A stretch of DNA of 6,204 bases from Sideroxydans sp. (GTDB taxonomy: Bacteria > Pseudomonadota > Gammaproteobacteria > Burkholderiales > Gallionellaceae), in assembly GCA_020057805.1 (NCBI GenBank), contig JAGVFD010000068.1:1-6204 (forward strand), written 5' to 3'. The first letter of the stretch is position 1, and every line of letters starts with the position of its first letter. Of the stretch, positions 1 to 6,204 are shown piece by piece. A program made the position numbers and the translations under genes. The notes under the pieces were generated by a model, which was not told the DNA's origin, made no database searches, and saw only the letters and a list, made by a program, of their open reading frames with translations.

Positions 1-3
1 ATG

Positions 4-1437
4 CTACAAAATACTGTTGTATAGCTCCAAATAAAGTTGTGCGCTGTGCCGCCAGCCAACATCCTTACGCATACCGTTCAATTGAATGCGGCGGAAAGTA
101 TTCTCATCGCGGTAACACTCAATCGCCCATTTAATGGTTTGCTGCAAAGCTTGCGCACCGGCATCGTCAAAGACAAAACCCGTCCCGCCGTCCAAACTGG
201 CATTGATGACGGAATCTGCCAAGCCACCCGTGCGGCGCACCACAGGCGGTGTGCCATAACGCATGCCGTACATTTGGTTAAGGCCGCAAGGCTCAAAGCG
301 CGATGGCATCAAGAAGATGTCGGTGCCCGCCATAATTTGATGCGACAACGCTTCGTTAAACCCAATCGTCACCGACACCCGCCCGGAATAACGCTGCGCC
401 AATTGCAAGTAGCGTCGTTCAAACTCCGCATCGCCACTACCCAGCACCGCCAATTGCGCGCCGCTATCCAACAAAGTAGGCAAACATTCGAGGAGTAAAT
501 CCAAGCCTTTTTGATAAGTTAAGCGGCTCACCACGCCCAATAAAGGCGCATGTTCATTCACTTCCAAACCCAGTCGTTTTTGCAGCGCCAACTTGCCTTG
601 AGTTTTCTGCGCAAGGTCGCTTACGTCGTAGCGCACTTCCAGATGTTTATCTGTGGAAGCATCCCATTCATCCTCATCAATACCATTCAAAATGCCGCTC
701 ACATCGGCTTTACGTGCGGTAAGCAAACCCTGCATACCGTAGCCCATTTCGGTAGCTTGAATTTCGTGTGCATAGGTTGGACTCACCGTCACGATGCGAT
801 CGGCATACTGCAAGCCTGATTTTAGAAAAGATAAGTTGCCATGAAATTCGACACCGTGCATATTGAAATGCGCAGCAGGAATCTCTAGCGCTTTAATCCA
901 ATCGCGATCGAAATTACCTTGGAAGGCGATGTTGTGCACCGTCATCACGCTCTTCGCACGGGGTGCGCTCATCAGCTGCAAATACACTGGGGTAAGCCCT
1001 GTTTGCCAATCATTGCAATGCACCAATTCTGCCTGCCAAGCAATCGGCGAATCCGCACTACCCAACATGGCCGCCACTTTGGACAACATGCCAAAGCGCA
1101 TCGGATTGTCTGGCCAATCGCCACCCAGTTGATATTGATACGGCCCGGCTACACGACAAAAGTACTCGGGTGCATCCAACACATATACAGGCACGTTGGT
1201 GTTGGGCATTTTGGCGCTTAACAATCTCACGGGCGCTTGCCCCGTGAATACAGAAAATGTCGCCACAACCTTCTTCGTCTTCAGCGCGTCCAATACTTGG
1301 TTATAGCCAGGAATCAACAGGCGCACATCTTCACCCAGCGCTTGCAGCGCAGCGGGCAAAGAGGCGCTGACATCGGCCAGCCCGCCCGTTTTAATGAGCG
1401 GATGCACTTCAGAGGTAACAAACAGAATGCGCGTCAT
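4..1437 (-). CDS. glgA: Glycogen synthase (ADP-glucose type, GT5 family), complete
   Basis: The product transfers glucose from ADP-glucose to the non-reducing end of an alpha-1,4-glucan in the cytoplasm. At 477 aa it has the same length as E. coli GlgA and looks intact. Visible motifs are the N-terminal KTGGLADV nucleotide-sugar loop (residues 16-23), HCNDWQTGL (140-148), VHNIAFQG with H168, the C-terminal-domain [11 protein letters not shown] (304-314, with R305 and K310), and the [13 protein letters not shown] region (379-391, with E382 at the place of the family's catalytic glutamate), followed by [10 protein letters not shown]. Two Rossmann-like halves (GT-B fold) are expected from the family. 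The ATG overlaps the pgi stop codon as ATGA, and no clear Shine-Dalgarno precedes it, so translation is probably coupled to pgi. The stop is TAG, three bases from the window edge, so its terminator or any further operon gene lies outside. Confidence 0.97.
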   Translation of the reverse strand: MTRILFVTSEVHPLIKTGGLADVSASLPAALQALGEDVRLLIPGYNQVLDALKTKKVVATFSVFTGQAPVRLLSAKMPNTNVPVYVLDAPEYFCRVAGPYQYQLGGDWPDNPMRFGMLSKVAAMLGSADSPIAWQAELVHCNDWQTGLTPVYLQLMSAPRAKSVMTVHNIAFQGNFDRDWIKALEIPAAHFNMHGVEFHGNLSFLKSGLQYADRIVTVSPTYAHEIQATEMGYGMQGLLTARKADVSGILNGIDEDEWDASTDKHLEVRYDVSDLAQKTQGKLALQKRLGLEVNEHAPLLGVVSRLTYQKGLDLLLECLPTLLDSGAQLAVLGSGDAEFERRYLQLAQRYSGRVSVTIGFNEALSHQIMAGTDIFLMPSRFEPCGLNQMYGMRYGTPPVVRRTGGLADSVINASLDGGTGFVFDDAGAQALQQTIKWAIECYRDENTFRRIQLNGMRKDVGWRHSAQLYLELYNSIL

Positions 1438-3092
1438 AATTTTTGATTGAGCGATTTGAAGTAGTTGATAAGGCCATTGGTGGAGGCATCGTGCGTGGTG
1501 ATGGGTTGCGCGTCACGCAACTCGGGCAGGATGTGCGCCGCCAATTGCTTGCCTAACTCCACCCCCCATTGATCGTAGGGATTGACGTTCCAAATGACGC
1601 CTTGCACAAAAATTTTGTGCTCGTACAGCGCAATCAACCTGCCCAATGTGCGCGCAGTCAGCTTGTCAAACAACAGGGAGTTAGTTGGCTTATTACCCTC
1701 GAACACTTTATGTGGCGCGAGCATATTAATGCCGACTTCGTCCATGCCACTGGAGCGCAATTCGGCACGCGCTTCGGCATCCGTCTTGCCGCGCATCAAA
1801 GCTTCGGACTGAGCAAAATAATTCGATAGCAAGGTGGCATGGTGCTCACCTAAAGGATATTGGCTGCGAGCGGGCGCAATGAAATCCGCAGGAATCATCT
1901 GCGAACCTTGATGAATCAACTGGTAGTACGCATGTTGCCCATTGGTTCCTGTGCCGCCCCACAACACTGGCCCCGTGGCGTAATCCACCGCGTTACCTTG
2001 CCTATCCACCCGCTTCCCGTTGCTCTCCATATCCGCTTGCTGAAAATAGGCGGTGAAGTTTTCCAAGGATTGATCGTAGGGCAACATGGCAATGGTCGCC
2101 GCATCGTAAAAATTGCGATACCACACGCCGAGTAGTGCGAGGATAACCGGCATGTTCTGCTCCAAAGGTGCGCTGGCAAAATGCACATCCATATCATCGC
2201 CACCACGCAGCAATTCTTCAAATTGATCCATTCCCACATACAAAGCAATCGACAGCCCGATGGCAGACCACAAGGAATAGCGCCCGCCCACCCATTCCGA
2301 AAATTCGAACATGTTGGCTGTATCAATGCCGAATGCTGCTACTGCTTTAGCGTTAGTCGAAAGCGCCACGAAATGCTTAGCCACCGTGCTGTTGTCGCCC
2401 GCACTGCGCAACAACCAATCGCGTGCCGAACACGCATTCATCAACGTTTCTTGGGTGGTAAAAGTTTTGGAGGCGACGATAAATAAAGTCGTTTCAGGAT
2501 TCAGCGTCGCTAGTTGGGTGGCAATGTCTGCGCCATCCACATTCGATACAAAGTGCACGCGCAAAGCCGGACTACTATAGGGCTGCAAGGCTTGGCACAC
2601 CATCAGCGGCCCTAAATACGAACCACCAATACCGATGTTCACAATATCGGTAATGGGTTTGCCGCTATAGCCGCGCCACACCCCATTGCGCACACTGTTT
2701 GAAAACAAACGCATCTTTTCCATCACGTGACGGATGGCAGGCAATACATCTTTGCCATCCACCAACACGGGGACGTGTTTAGGATTGGTGGCTGCGCGCA
2801 AAGCAGTGTGCAGCACAGCACGGCCTTCGGTGAAATTGATTTTTTCGCCGCGCAACATCTTGTCTCGCCACGCTTCTACTTGGCACTGACGCGCCAAAGC
2901 AAACAGCAAAGGCAAGCTGTCTGTGGTGATTAGATTTTTTGAGTAGTCGAACAGGATGTCGTCGAAGCGCATCGAAAATTTTTCGAAGCGTTGCGCGTCA
3001 TCGGAAAACGCCTGACGCATTGAAAATTTCGATAAGGCTTGACGATGTGCTTGCAGCGCTTGCCATGCAGGAGACTGAAGTAATTGAGACAT
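1434..3092 (-). CDS. pgi: Glucose-6-phosphate isomerase, complete
   Basis: The product reversibly converts glucose-6-phosphate and fructose-6-phosphate, linking gluconeogenesis or glycolysis to the hexose-phosphate pool used for glycogen. At 552 aa it is close to E. coli Pgi (549 aa). The sequence shows the SIS-fold GIGGS loop (154-158), the phosphate-binding SKTFTTQET (208-216), the family signature [12 protein letters not shown] (268-279), MESNGK with the likely base E356, [11 protein letters not shown] with H387, and the second signature [12 protein letters not shown] ending at K515. These correspond to E. coli E355, H386 and K514. The start ATG has only a weak upstream TAGG, seven bases away. 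The gene lies 44 bp after glgB and overlaps glgA by 4 bp, so it appears to be an integral member of this glycogen operon. Whether it is the only pgi copy in the genome cannot be seen. Confidence 0.97.
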   Translation of the reverse strand: MSQLLQSPAWQALQAHRQALSKFSMRQAFSDDAQRFEKFSMRFDDILFDYSKNLITTDSLPLLFALARQCQVEAWRDKMLRGEKINFTEGRAVLHTALRAATNPKHVPVLVDGKDVLPAIRHVMEKMRLFSNSVRNGVWRGYSGKPITDIVNIGIGGSYLGPLMVCQALQPYSSPALRVHFVSNVDGADIATQLATLNPETTLFIVASKTFTTQETLMNACSARDWLLRSAGDNSTVAKHFVALSTNAKAVAAFGIDTANMFEFSEWVGGRYSLWSAIGLSIALYVGMDQFEELLRGGDDMDVHFASAPLEQNMPVILALLGVWYRNFYDAATIAMLPYDQSLENFTAYFQQADMESNGKRVDRQGNAVDYATGPVLWGGTGTNGQHAYYQLIHQGSQMIPADFIAPARSQYPLGEHHATLLSNYFAQSEALMRGKTDAEARAELRSSGMDEVGINMLAPHKVFEGNKPTNSLLFDKLTARTLGRLIALYEHKIFVQGVIWNVNPYDQWGVELGKQLAAHILPELRDAQPITTHDASTNGLINYFKSLNQKL

Positions 3093-3136
3093 ATTTGAAC
3101 CTATCTAAATCTATCTAATTTCTGCTGAATCTTAAA

Positions 3137-5308
3137 TCAACGCATCCGCTCCAACACGATGCCCGACAAAGGCGGCAAGGTAATTTCAATGGATTGTTCC
3201 TGACCATTACAGGCAACGTCGCTCGAATACATACCGAAACCATTACCCATGTTTGAGCCGCCGTAATAGTGCGAATCGCTATTAAAAATTTCGCGGTAAC
3301 CACCTTTGTTGGGCACGCCAATGCGATAACCCACACGCGGCACCGGCGTGAAGTTCAACGCCACAATGACATAGCTACCATCCAACGCGATGCGCCGATA
3401 AATCAAAATAGATTGATCCGCATTCGTGCAATCCACCCACGCGAAACCATCGTGCGAAAAATCTTGTTCATGCAAGGCAGGTACATTTTTGTACAGCCGA
3501 TTCACATCGCGCACCATCGTTTGTACACCGCTGTGCTGGCTATGTCCCAACAGATACCAATCCAACTCGGCGCCCACTTTCCATTCGTGGCCTTGAGCAA
3601 TTTCGTTACCCATAAAATTGAGCTTCTTACCGGGATTGGTCATTTGATAGGTGAATAGCAGACGCAAATTGGCAAATTTCTGCCAGCCGTCACCGGGCAT
3701 TTTATCCAGCAATGATTTTTTGCCATGCACCACTTCATCATGCGAGAAAGGCATCACAAAGTTTTCGGTGTAACTATAAAGTTGGCCGAAAGTCAGCATG
3801 TTTTGGTGATAACGACGATGTACAGGATCGAGTTCGACGTAGGACAAGGTGTCGTTCATCCAGCCCATATTCCACTTCATGGAAAAGCCCAGCCCGCCCA
3901 AATAAGTAGGGCGCGACACCATCGGCCAAGAAGTCGATTCTTCGGCCAAGGTCAACGTACCGGGAAAACGCTCATGCGTCATTACATTCAGCTCACGGAA
4001 GAAATCCACTGCTTCAATGTTCTCGCGTCCACCATGCTTATTGGGCAACCACTCGCCCGCTTTGCGCGAGTAATCCAAATACAACATGGAAGCCACCGCA
4101 TCGACACGCAAGCCATCCAAGTGGAATTCATTCAACCAGTAGTAGGCATTGGACAATAGGAAGTTGCGTACTTCGTTACGCCCGTAATTGAAAATGAGCG
4201 TACCCCAGTCTTGATGTTCACCTAGGCGCGGGTCTTCGTGTTCATACAGTGCCGTGCCATCAAAACGCGCCAAGGCAAACGCGTCTTTAGGAAAGTGCGC
4301 CGGCACCCAATCTAAAATCACACCTATGTTCGCTTGGTGGCAGGCGTCAACAAAATAACGGAAATCATCGGCCGTACCAAAACGACTCGTCACGCCAAAA
4401 TAACCTGTGGTTTGATAACCCCACGATTCATCTAAAGGATGCTCACTAATGGGCATCAATTCGATGTGCGTGAATCCCATCTCCAGCACATAGGGAACTA
4501 AACTTTCGGCTAGCTCGCGGAAATTATAGAAGCGCCCATCCCAATGACGACGCCACGAACCCACATGCACCTCATACACATTCAGCGGCAAGTGCTGCCA
4601 AGCTTGCACGGCGCGTTGCGCCATCCATGCACTATCGTCCCAAGCGTAACCTTCCAGCGCGGTGACTTTAGACGCTGTACCCGGACGCATCTCAAAGCCA
4701 AATCCATAAGGGTCTGTTTTGGTAATGAGTTGATTCGTATGACGATTGCGAATTTCGTATTTATAAAACTCACCCACACCAATGTCAGGAACAAAAATTT
4801 CCCACACACCACTCGAACCCAATGCTCGCATGGGATGCACACGACCATCCCAGCCATTGAAATCGCCCACCACACTCACACGATCCGCATTCGGCGCCCA
4901 CACTGCAAAGCGCACACCCCACGCACCTTGTTGCTCGCGATGATGCGCGCCCAACATACGATAGGCCTGTTCCAACTTGCCCTGCGCAAACAGATGCAAA
5001 TCGTGTTCAGTAATGCTGCTCGTAAAAGTGAAGGGGTCGTGCATTTCCAGCACGTGATTGAAAAAACTTAATTGCAGTTTGCAGGGAGTAGGTAGCGCCG
5101 ACTTGCCCTGCCAAGTGAACAAACCCTCGGCATCAACACGTTCTAACGGCAACCATTTTTTGCCATCATGGACAGCGATTTCAGTCGCATACGGCTGAAA
5201 CACTCGTAACACCCACTCTGATTTGATTTGATGCAACCCTAGATATGAAAAAGGATTATGGTGACGCGCTTCTATTACGGCGCGCTTGTTATCTTTATCG
5301 TTCTGCAT
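3137..5308 (-). CDS. glgB: 1,4-alpha-glucan branching enzyme (GH13), complete
   Basis: The product cleaves an alpha-1,4-glucan chain and reattaches it through an alpha-1,6 bond, creating glycogen branches. At 723 aa it is the long form, like E. coli GlgB (728 aa). In order: an N-terminal extra domain (about 1-110, containing [11 protein letters not shown] at 16-26); a CBM48-like domain (about 130-210, with [20 protein letters not shown]); the GH13 barrel (about 240-600); and a C-terminal beta domain. GH13 regions are visible as DWVPAHF (333-339), [10 protein letters not shown] with nucleophile D403, LAEES with acid/base E456, and [10 protein letters not shown] with D524. The start is supported by AGGGAG (5316-5321) seven bases upstream. 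It is the first gene of the glgB-pgi-glgA unit. Nothing suggests damage to the protein. Confidence 0.97.
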   Translation of the reverse strand: MQNDKDNKRAVIEARHHNPFSYLGLHQIKSEWVLRVFQPYATEIAVHDGKKWLPLERVDAEGLFTWQGKSALPTPCKLQLSFFNHVLEMHDPFTFTSSITEHDLHLFAQGKLEQAYRMLGAHHREQQGAWGVRFAVWAPNADRVSVVGDFNGWDGRVHPMRALGSSGVWEIFVPDIGVGEFYKYEIRNRHTNQLITKTDPYGFGFEMRPGTASKVTALEGYAWDDSAWMAQRAVQAWQHLPLNVYEVHVGSWRRHWDGRFYNFRELAESLVPYVLEMGFTHIELMPISEHPLDESWGYQTTGYFGVTSRFGTADDFRYFVDACHQANIGVILDWVPAHFPKDAFALARFDGTALYEHEDPRLGEHQDWGTLIFNYGRNEVRNFLLSNAYYWLNEFHLDGLRVDAVASMLYLDYSRKAGEWLPNKHGGRENIEAVDFFRELNVMTHERFPGTLTLAEESTSWPMVSRPTYLGGLGFSMKWNMGWMNDTLSYVELDPVHRRYHQNMLTFGQLYSYTENFVMPFSHDEVVHGKKSLLDKMPGDGWQKFANLRLLFTYQMTNPGKKLNFMGNEIAQGHEWKVGAELDWYLLGHSQHSGVQTMVRDVNRLYKNVPALHEQDFSHDGFAWVDCTNADQSILIYRRIALDGSYVIVALNFTPVPRVGYRIGVPNKGGYREIFNSDSHYYGGSNMGNGFGMYSSDVACNGQEQSIEITLPPLSGIVLERMR

Positions 5309-5328
5309 TTCATCGCTCCCTGACCCGC

Positions 5329-5357
5329 AATATAGCCCTATACGGCAATCAGGACAA
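5329..5357 (-). promoter_or_regulatory. Predicted sigma70-type promoter of glgB-pgi-glgA
   Basis: Read on the minus strand, TTGTCC (5352-5357) and TATATT (5329-5334) are separated by exactly 17 bases. They match the sigma70 consensus hexamers at 4/6 and 5/6 positions. Transcription would begin near 5322, giving a very short leader, with the glgB Shine-Dalgarno AGGGAG (5316-5321) almost at the RNA 5' end. The promoter lies between glgB and the displaced tRNA fragment, so the operon keeps its own promoter despite the repeat-bounded unit upstream. Prediction by eye only. Confidence 0.5.
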
Positions 5358-5374
5358 CGAAAAATAACAAAGAA

Positions 5375-5387
5375 TTGAGCCGCTCAA
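5375..5387. promoter_or_regulatory. Perfect dyad TTGAGC-C-GCTCAA upstream of the glgB promoter
   Basis: Six-base arms surround a single central C. The centre (5381) is about 59-60 bp upstream of the predicted glgB transcription start (near 5322), a distance typical of class I activator sites. It could bind a dimeric regulator of glycogen synthesis. No known operator is recognised, and a 13-bp dyad can arise by chance. Confidence 0.25.
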
Positions 5388-5390
5388 GCA

Positions 5391-5428
5391 AAAATAAAAA
5401 GAAGCCTCACATTTCTGCGAGGCTTTTA
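5391..5428 (-). terminator. Rho-independent terminator, left (displaced) copy
   Basis: On the minus strand the stem GCCTCGCA/TGTGAGGC (one G-T wobble) closes on a GAAA tetraloop and is followed by TTCTTTTTATTTTT. The stem arms are at 5404-5411 and 5416-5423. It ends transcription heading toward glgB and so insulates the operon from the tRNA side. It duplicates the tRNA-Lys terminator at 6086-6116. Confidence 0.8.
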
Positions 5429-5432
5429 AGTC

Positions 5433-5457
5433 TGGTGGGTCGTGCGGGGATCGAACC
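5433..5457 (-). pseudogene. tRNA-Lys 3' fragment (positions 52-76), remnant
   Basis: This 25-nt piece matches the intact tRNA-Lys from position 52 in the T stem through the T loop, the 3' acceptor strand and CCA. The sequence beyond it (5458 onward) has no D arm, anticodon arm or 5' acceptor strand, so it cannot make a tRNA. Its presence next to the matching terminator is the key sign that the locus was split by an insertion, or duplicated, at the tRNA 3' end. Confidence 0.85.
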
Positions 5458-5459
5458 GA

Positions 5460-5470
5460 CATCACAGAAT
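5460..5470. repeat. 11-bp inverted repeat, left arm (with 6044-6054)
   Basis: CATCACAGAAT here is the exact reverse complement of ATTCTGTGATG at 6044-6054. The left arm begins two bases inside the end of the left direct repeat. The right arm is about 25-37 bp inside the right one. This could be a pair of recombinase or protein binding sites near the element ends, but an 11-bp match may be chance. Confidence 0.35.
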
Positions 5471-5490
5471 AAAAAACAAGCCGTGCAATT

Positions 5491-5932
<442 letters not shown>

Positions 5933-5952
5933 AGCGCTCCGCCTAAAAAATC

Positions 5953-5976
5953 AAAAGTCCCTTCGGGGGCTTTTTT
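5953..5976 (+). terminator. Rho-independent terminator of the protease gene
   Basis: The arm AAAAGTCCC (5953-5961) pairs with GGGGCTTTT (5966-5974), with one T-G wobble, across a TTCG tetraloop closed by C-G, and runs into six T residues. It begins 20 bp after the TAA stop, so the protease gene is a self-contained single-gene transcription unit. Confidence 0.9.
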
Positions 5977-5982
5977 ATGCGC

Positions 5983-5995
5983 AAAGCTTGTTAAT
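5983..5995 (+). repeat. Imperfect direct repeat flanking the protease gene, right copy
   Basis: AAAGCTTGTTAAT matches 5497-5509 at 12 of 13 positions. It starts seven bases after the T-tract of the protease terminator. Confidence 0.35.
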
Positions 5996-6043
5996 GCATT
6001 TTAAGTTGCCTTGACTCTGAACAATTGGTTGCAGCTCGGCTGG

Positions 6044-6054
6044 ATTCTGTGATG
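6044..6054. repeat. 11-bp inverted repeat, right arm (with 5460-5470)
   Basis: ATTCTGTGATG is the exact reverse complement of the left arm. It lies in the roughly 100-bp stretch between the protease terminator and the tRNA terminator, where no convincing gene is seen. Confidence 0.35.
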
Positions 6055-6078
6055 ATTGGCTACGATTCAGCTACCGTC

Positions 6079-6146
6079 GCAAAATAAAAAAAGCCTCACA
6101 TTTCTGCGAGGCTTTTAAGTCTGGTGGGTCGTGCGGGGATCGAACC
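6079..6146. repeat. Right copy of the tRNA-Lys 3'-end/terminator direct repeat (att-like)
   Basis: Bases 6091-6146 are identical to 5402-5457; the A-tract portion 6079-6090 differs only by two single-base indels. This copy is continuous with the rest of the tRNA and therefore functional. In an integration model it is the element-borne sequence that restored the tRNA 3' end. The repeat boundary falls between tRNA positions 51 and 52. Confidence 0.9.
6086..6116 (-). terminator. Rho-independent terminator of tRNA-Lys
   Basis: The stem GCCTCGCA/TGTGAGGC (arms at 6093-6100 and 6105-6112 on the plus strand) with a GAAA loop is followed on the minus strand by a run of seven T. AAAA/TTTT pairing can lengthen the stem. 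It starts within ten bases of the tRNA CCA end. On the plus strand only TTTT follows, so termination in that direction would be weak. Confidence 0.85.
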
Positions 6147-6197
6147 TGCGACAAACGGATTAAGAGTCCGCTGCTCTACCAGCTGAGCTAACGACCC
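6122..6197 (-). tRNA. tRNA-Lys (anticodon CTT), complete with encoded CCA
   Basis: The 76-nt sequence folds as a standard cloverleaf. The acceptor GGGTCGT/ACGACCC is perfect. The D arm is GCTC/GAGC, and the anticodon arm GCGGA/TCCGT has loop CTCTTAA. The T loop is TTCGATC, the discriminator is A and CCA is encoded. The anticodon CTT (6162-6164) reads the lysine codon AAG, and the acceptor stem is the same as in E. coli tRNA-Lys. The T stem GCAGG/CCCGC contains an A51-C63 mismatch, where E. coli has A-T. The portion from position 52 to 76 is repeated at 5433-5457. The promoter would lie beyond the right edge. Confidence 0.95.
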
Positions 6198-6204
6198 GGA
6201 AGAG

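Larger units (their letters stand above)
5388..5457. repeat. Left copy of the tRNA-Lys 3'-end/terminator direct repeat (att-like)
   Basis: Bases 5402-5457 are identical over 56 bp to 6091-6146. Allowing two single-base indels in the A-rich tract, similarity extends to 5388-5457 versus 6079-6146. The block contains the 3' 25 nt of the tRNA and its terminator. In an integration model this is the original chromosomal tRNA 3' end, displaced away from the tRNA and now next to glgB. Confidence 0.9.

Noticed and set aside
3109..3140. Internal promoter for pgi (TTGATT, 17 bp, TAGATA on the minus strand)
   Set aside because: The -10 matches the consensus at only 3/6 positions, the -35 overlaps the glgB stop, and the short gap fits an operon better.
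3725..4159. Plus-strand open frames of 100-175 codons opposite glgB, pgi and glgA
   Set aside because: They lie wholly antisense to genes with clear catalytic motifs, are rich in His/Arg/Thr as expected of reverse-frame shadows, and show no ribosome binding site or domain pattern.
5977..6080. Integron attC site downstream of the protease gene
   Set aside because: No GTTRRRY core with its inverse partner and no long imperfect palindrome could be found; GTTAATG does not fit the core.

Overview
The window looks like a chromosomal segment from a proteobacterium, most likely gamma- or betaproteobacterial. GlgA, Pgi and GlgB all have lengths and motifs close to the Escherichia coli enzymes (477, 552 and 723 aa), the tRNA-Lys resembles the E. 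coli one and carries an encoded CCA, and the coding style is moderately GC-rich. No species can be named from this alone.

Positions 1-5400 hold a leftward operon, glgB > pgi > glgA, read from about 5322 down to 4. A good sigma70-type promoter lies just upstream of glgB. The glgB-pgi gap is 44 bp with no visible terminator, and pgi and glgA overlap by four bases (ATGA). The products fit one pathway. Pgi interconverts fructose-6-phosphate and glucose-6-phosphate, which feeds glucose-1-phosphate and ADP-glucose (made by enzymes not in the window). GlgA then elongates alpha-1,4-glucan and GlgB adds alpha-1,6 branches. glgC, pgm, glgP and glgX are not present here.

Positions 5388-6197 are the unusual part. 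A complete tRNA-Lys(CTT) gene sits at the right end on the minus strand and is followed by its own Rho-independent terminator. The last 25 nt of that tRNA plus the terminator occur a second time 689 bp away, just upstream of glgB, with 56 bp of perfect identity. Between the copies is a single rightward gene for a small retropepsin-like (clan AA) aspartic protease with its own ribosome binding site and UUCG-loop terminator. This gene is clearly less GC-rich (about 44% by hand count) than the glg genes. The arrangement is what site-specific integration into a tRNA 3' end leaves behind, but no integrase is present. The unit is therefore best read as a minimal or decayed integrated element carrying one cargo gene. 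A local duplication cannot be excluded.
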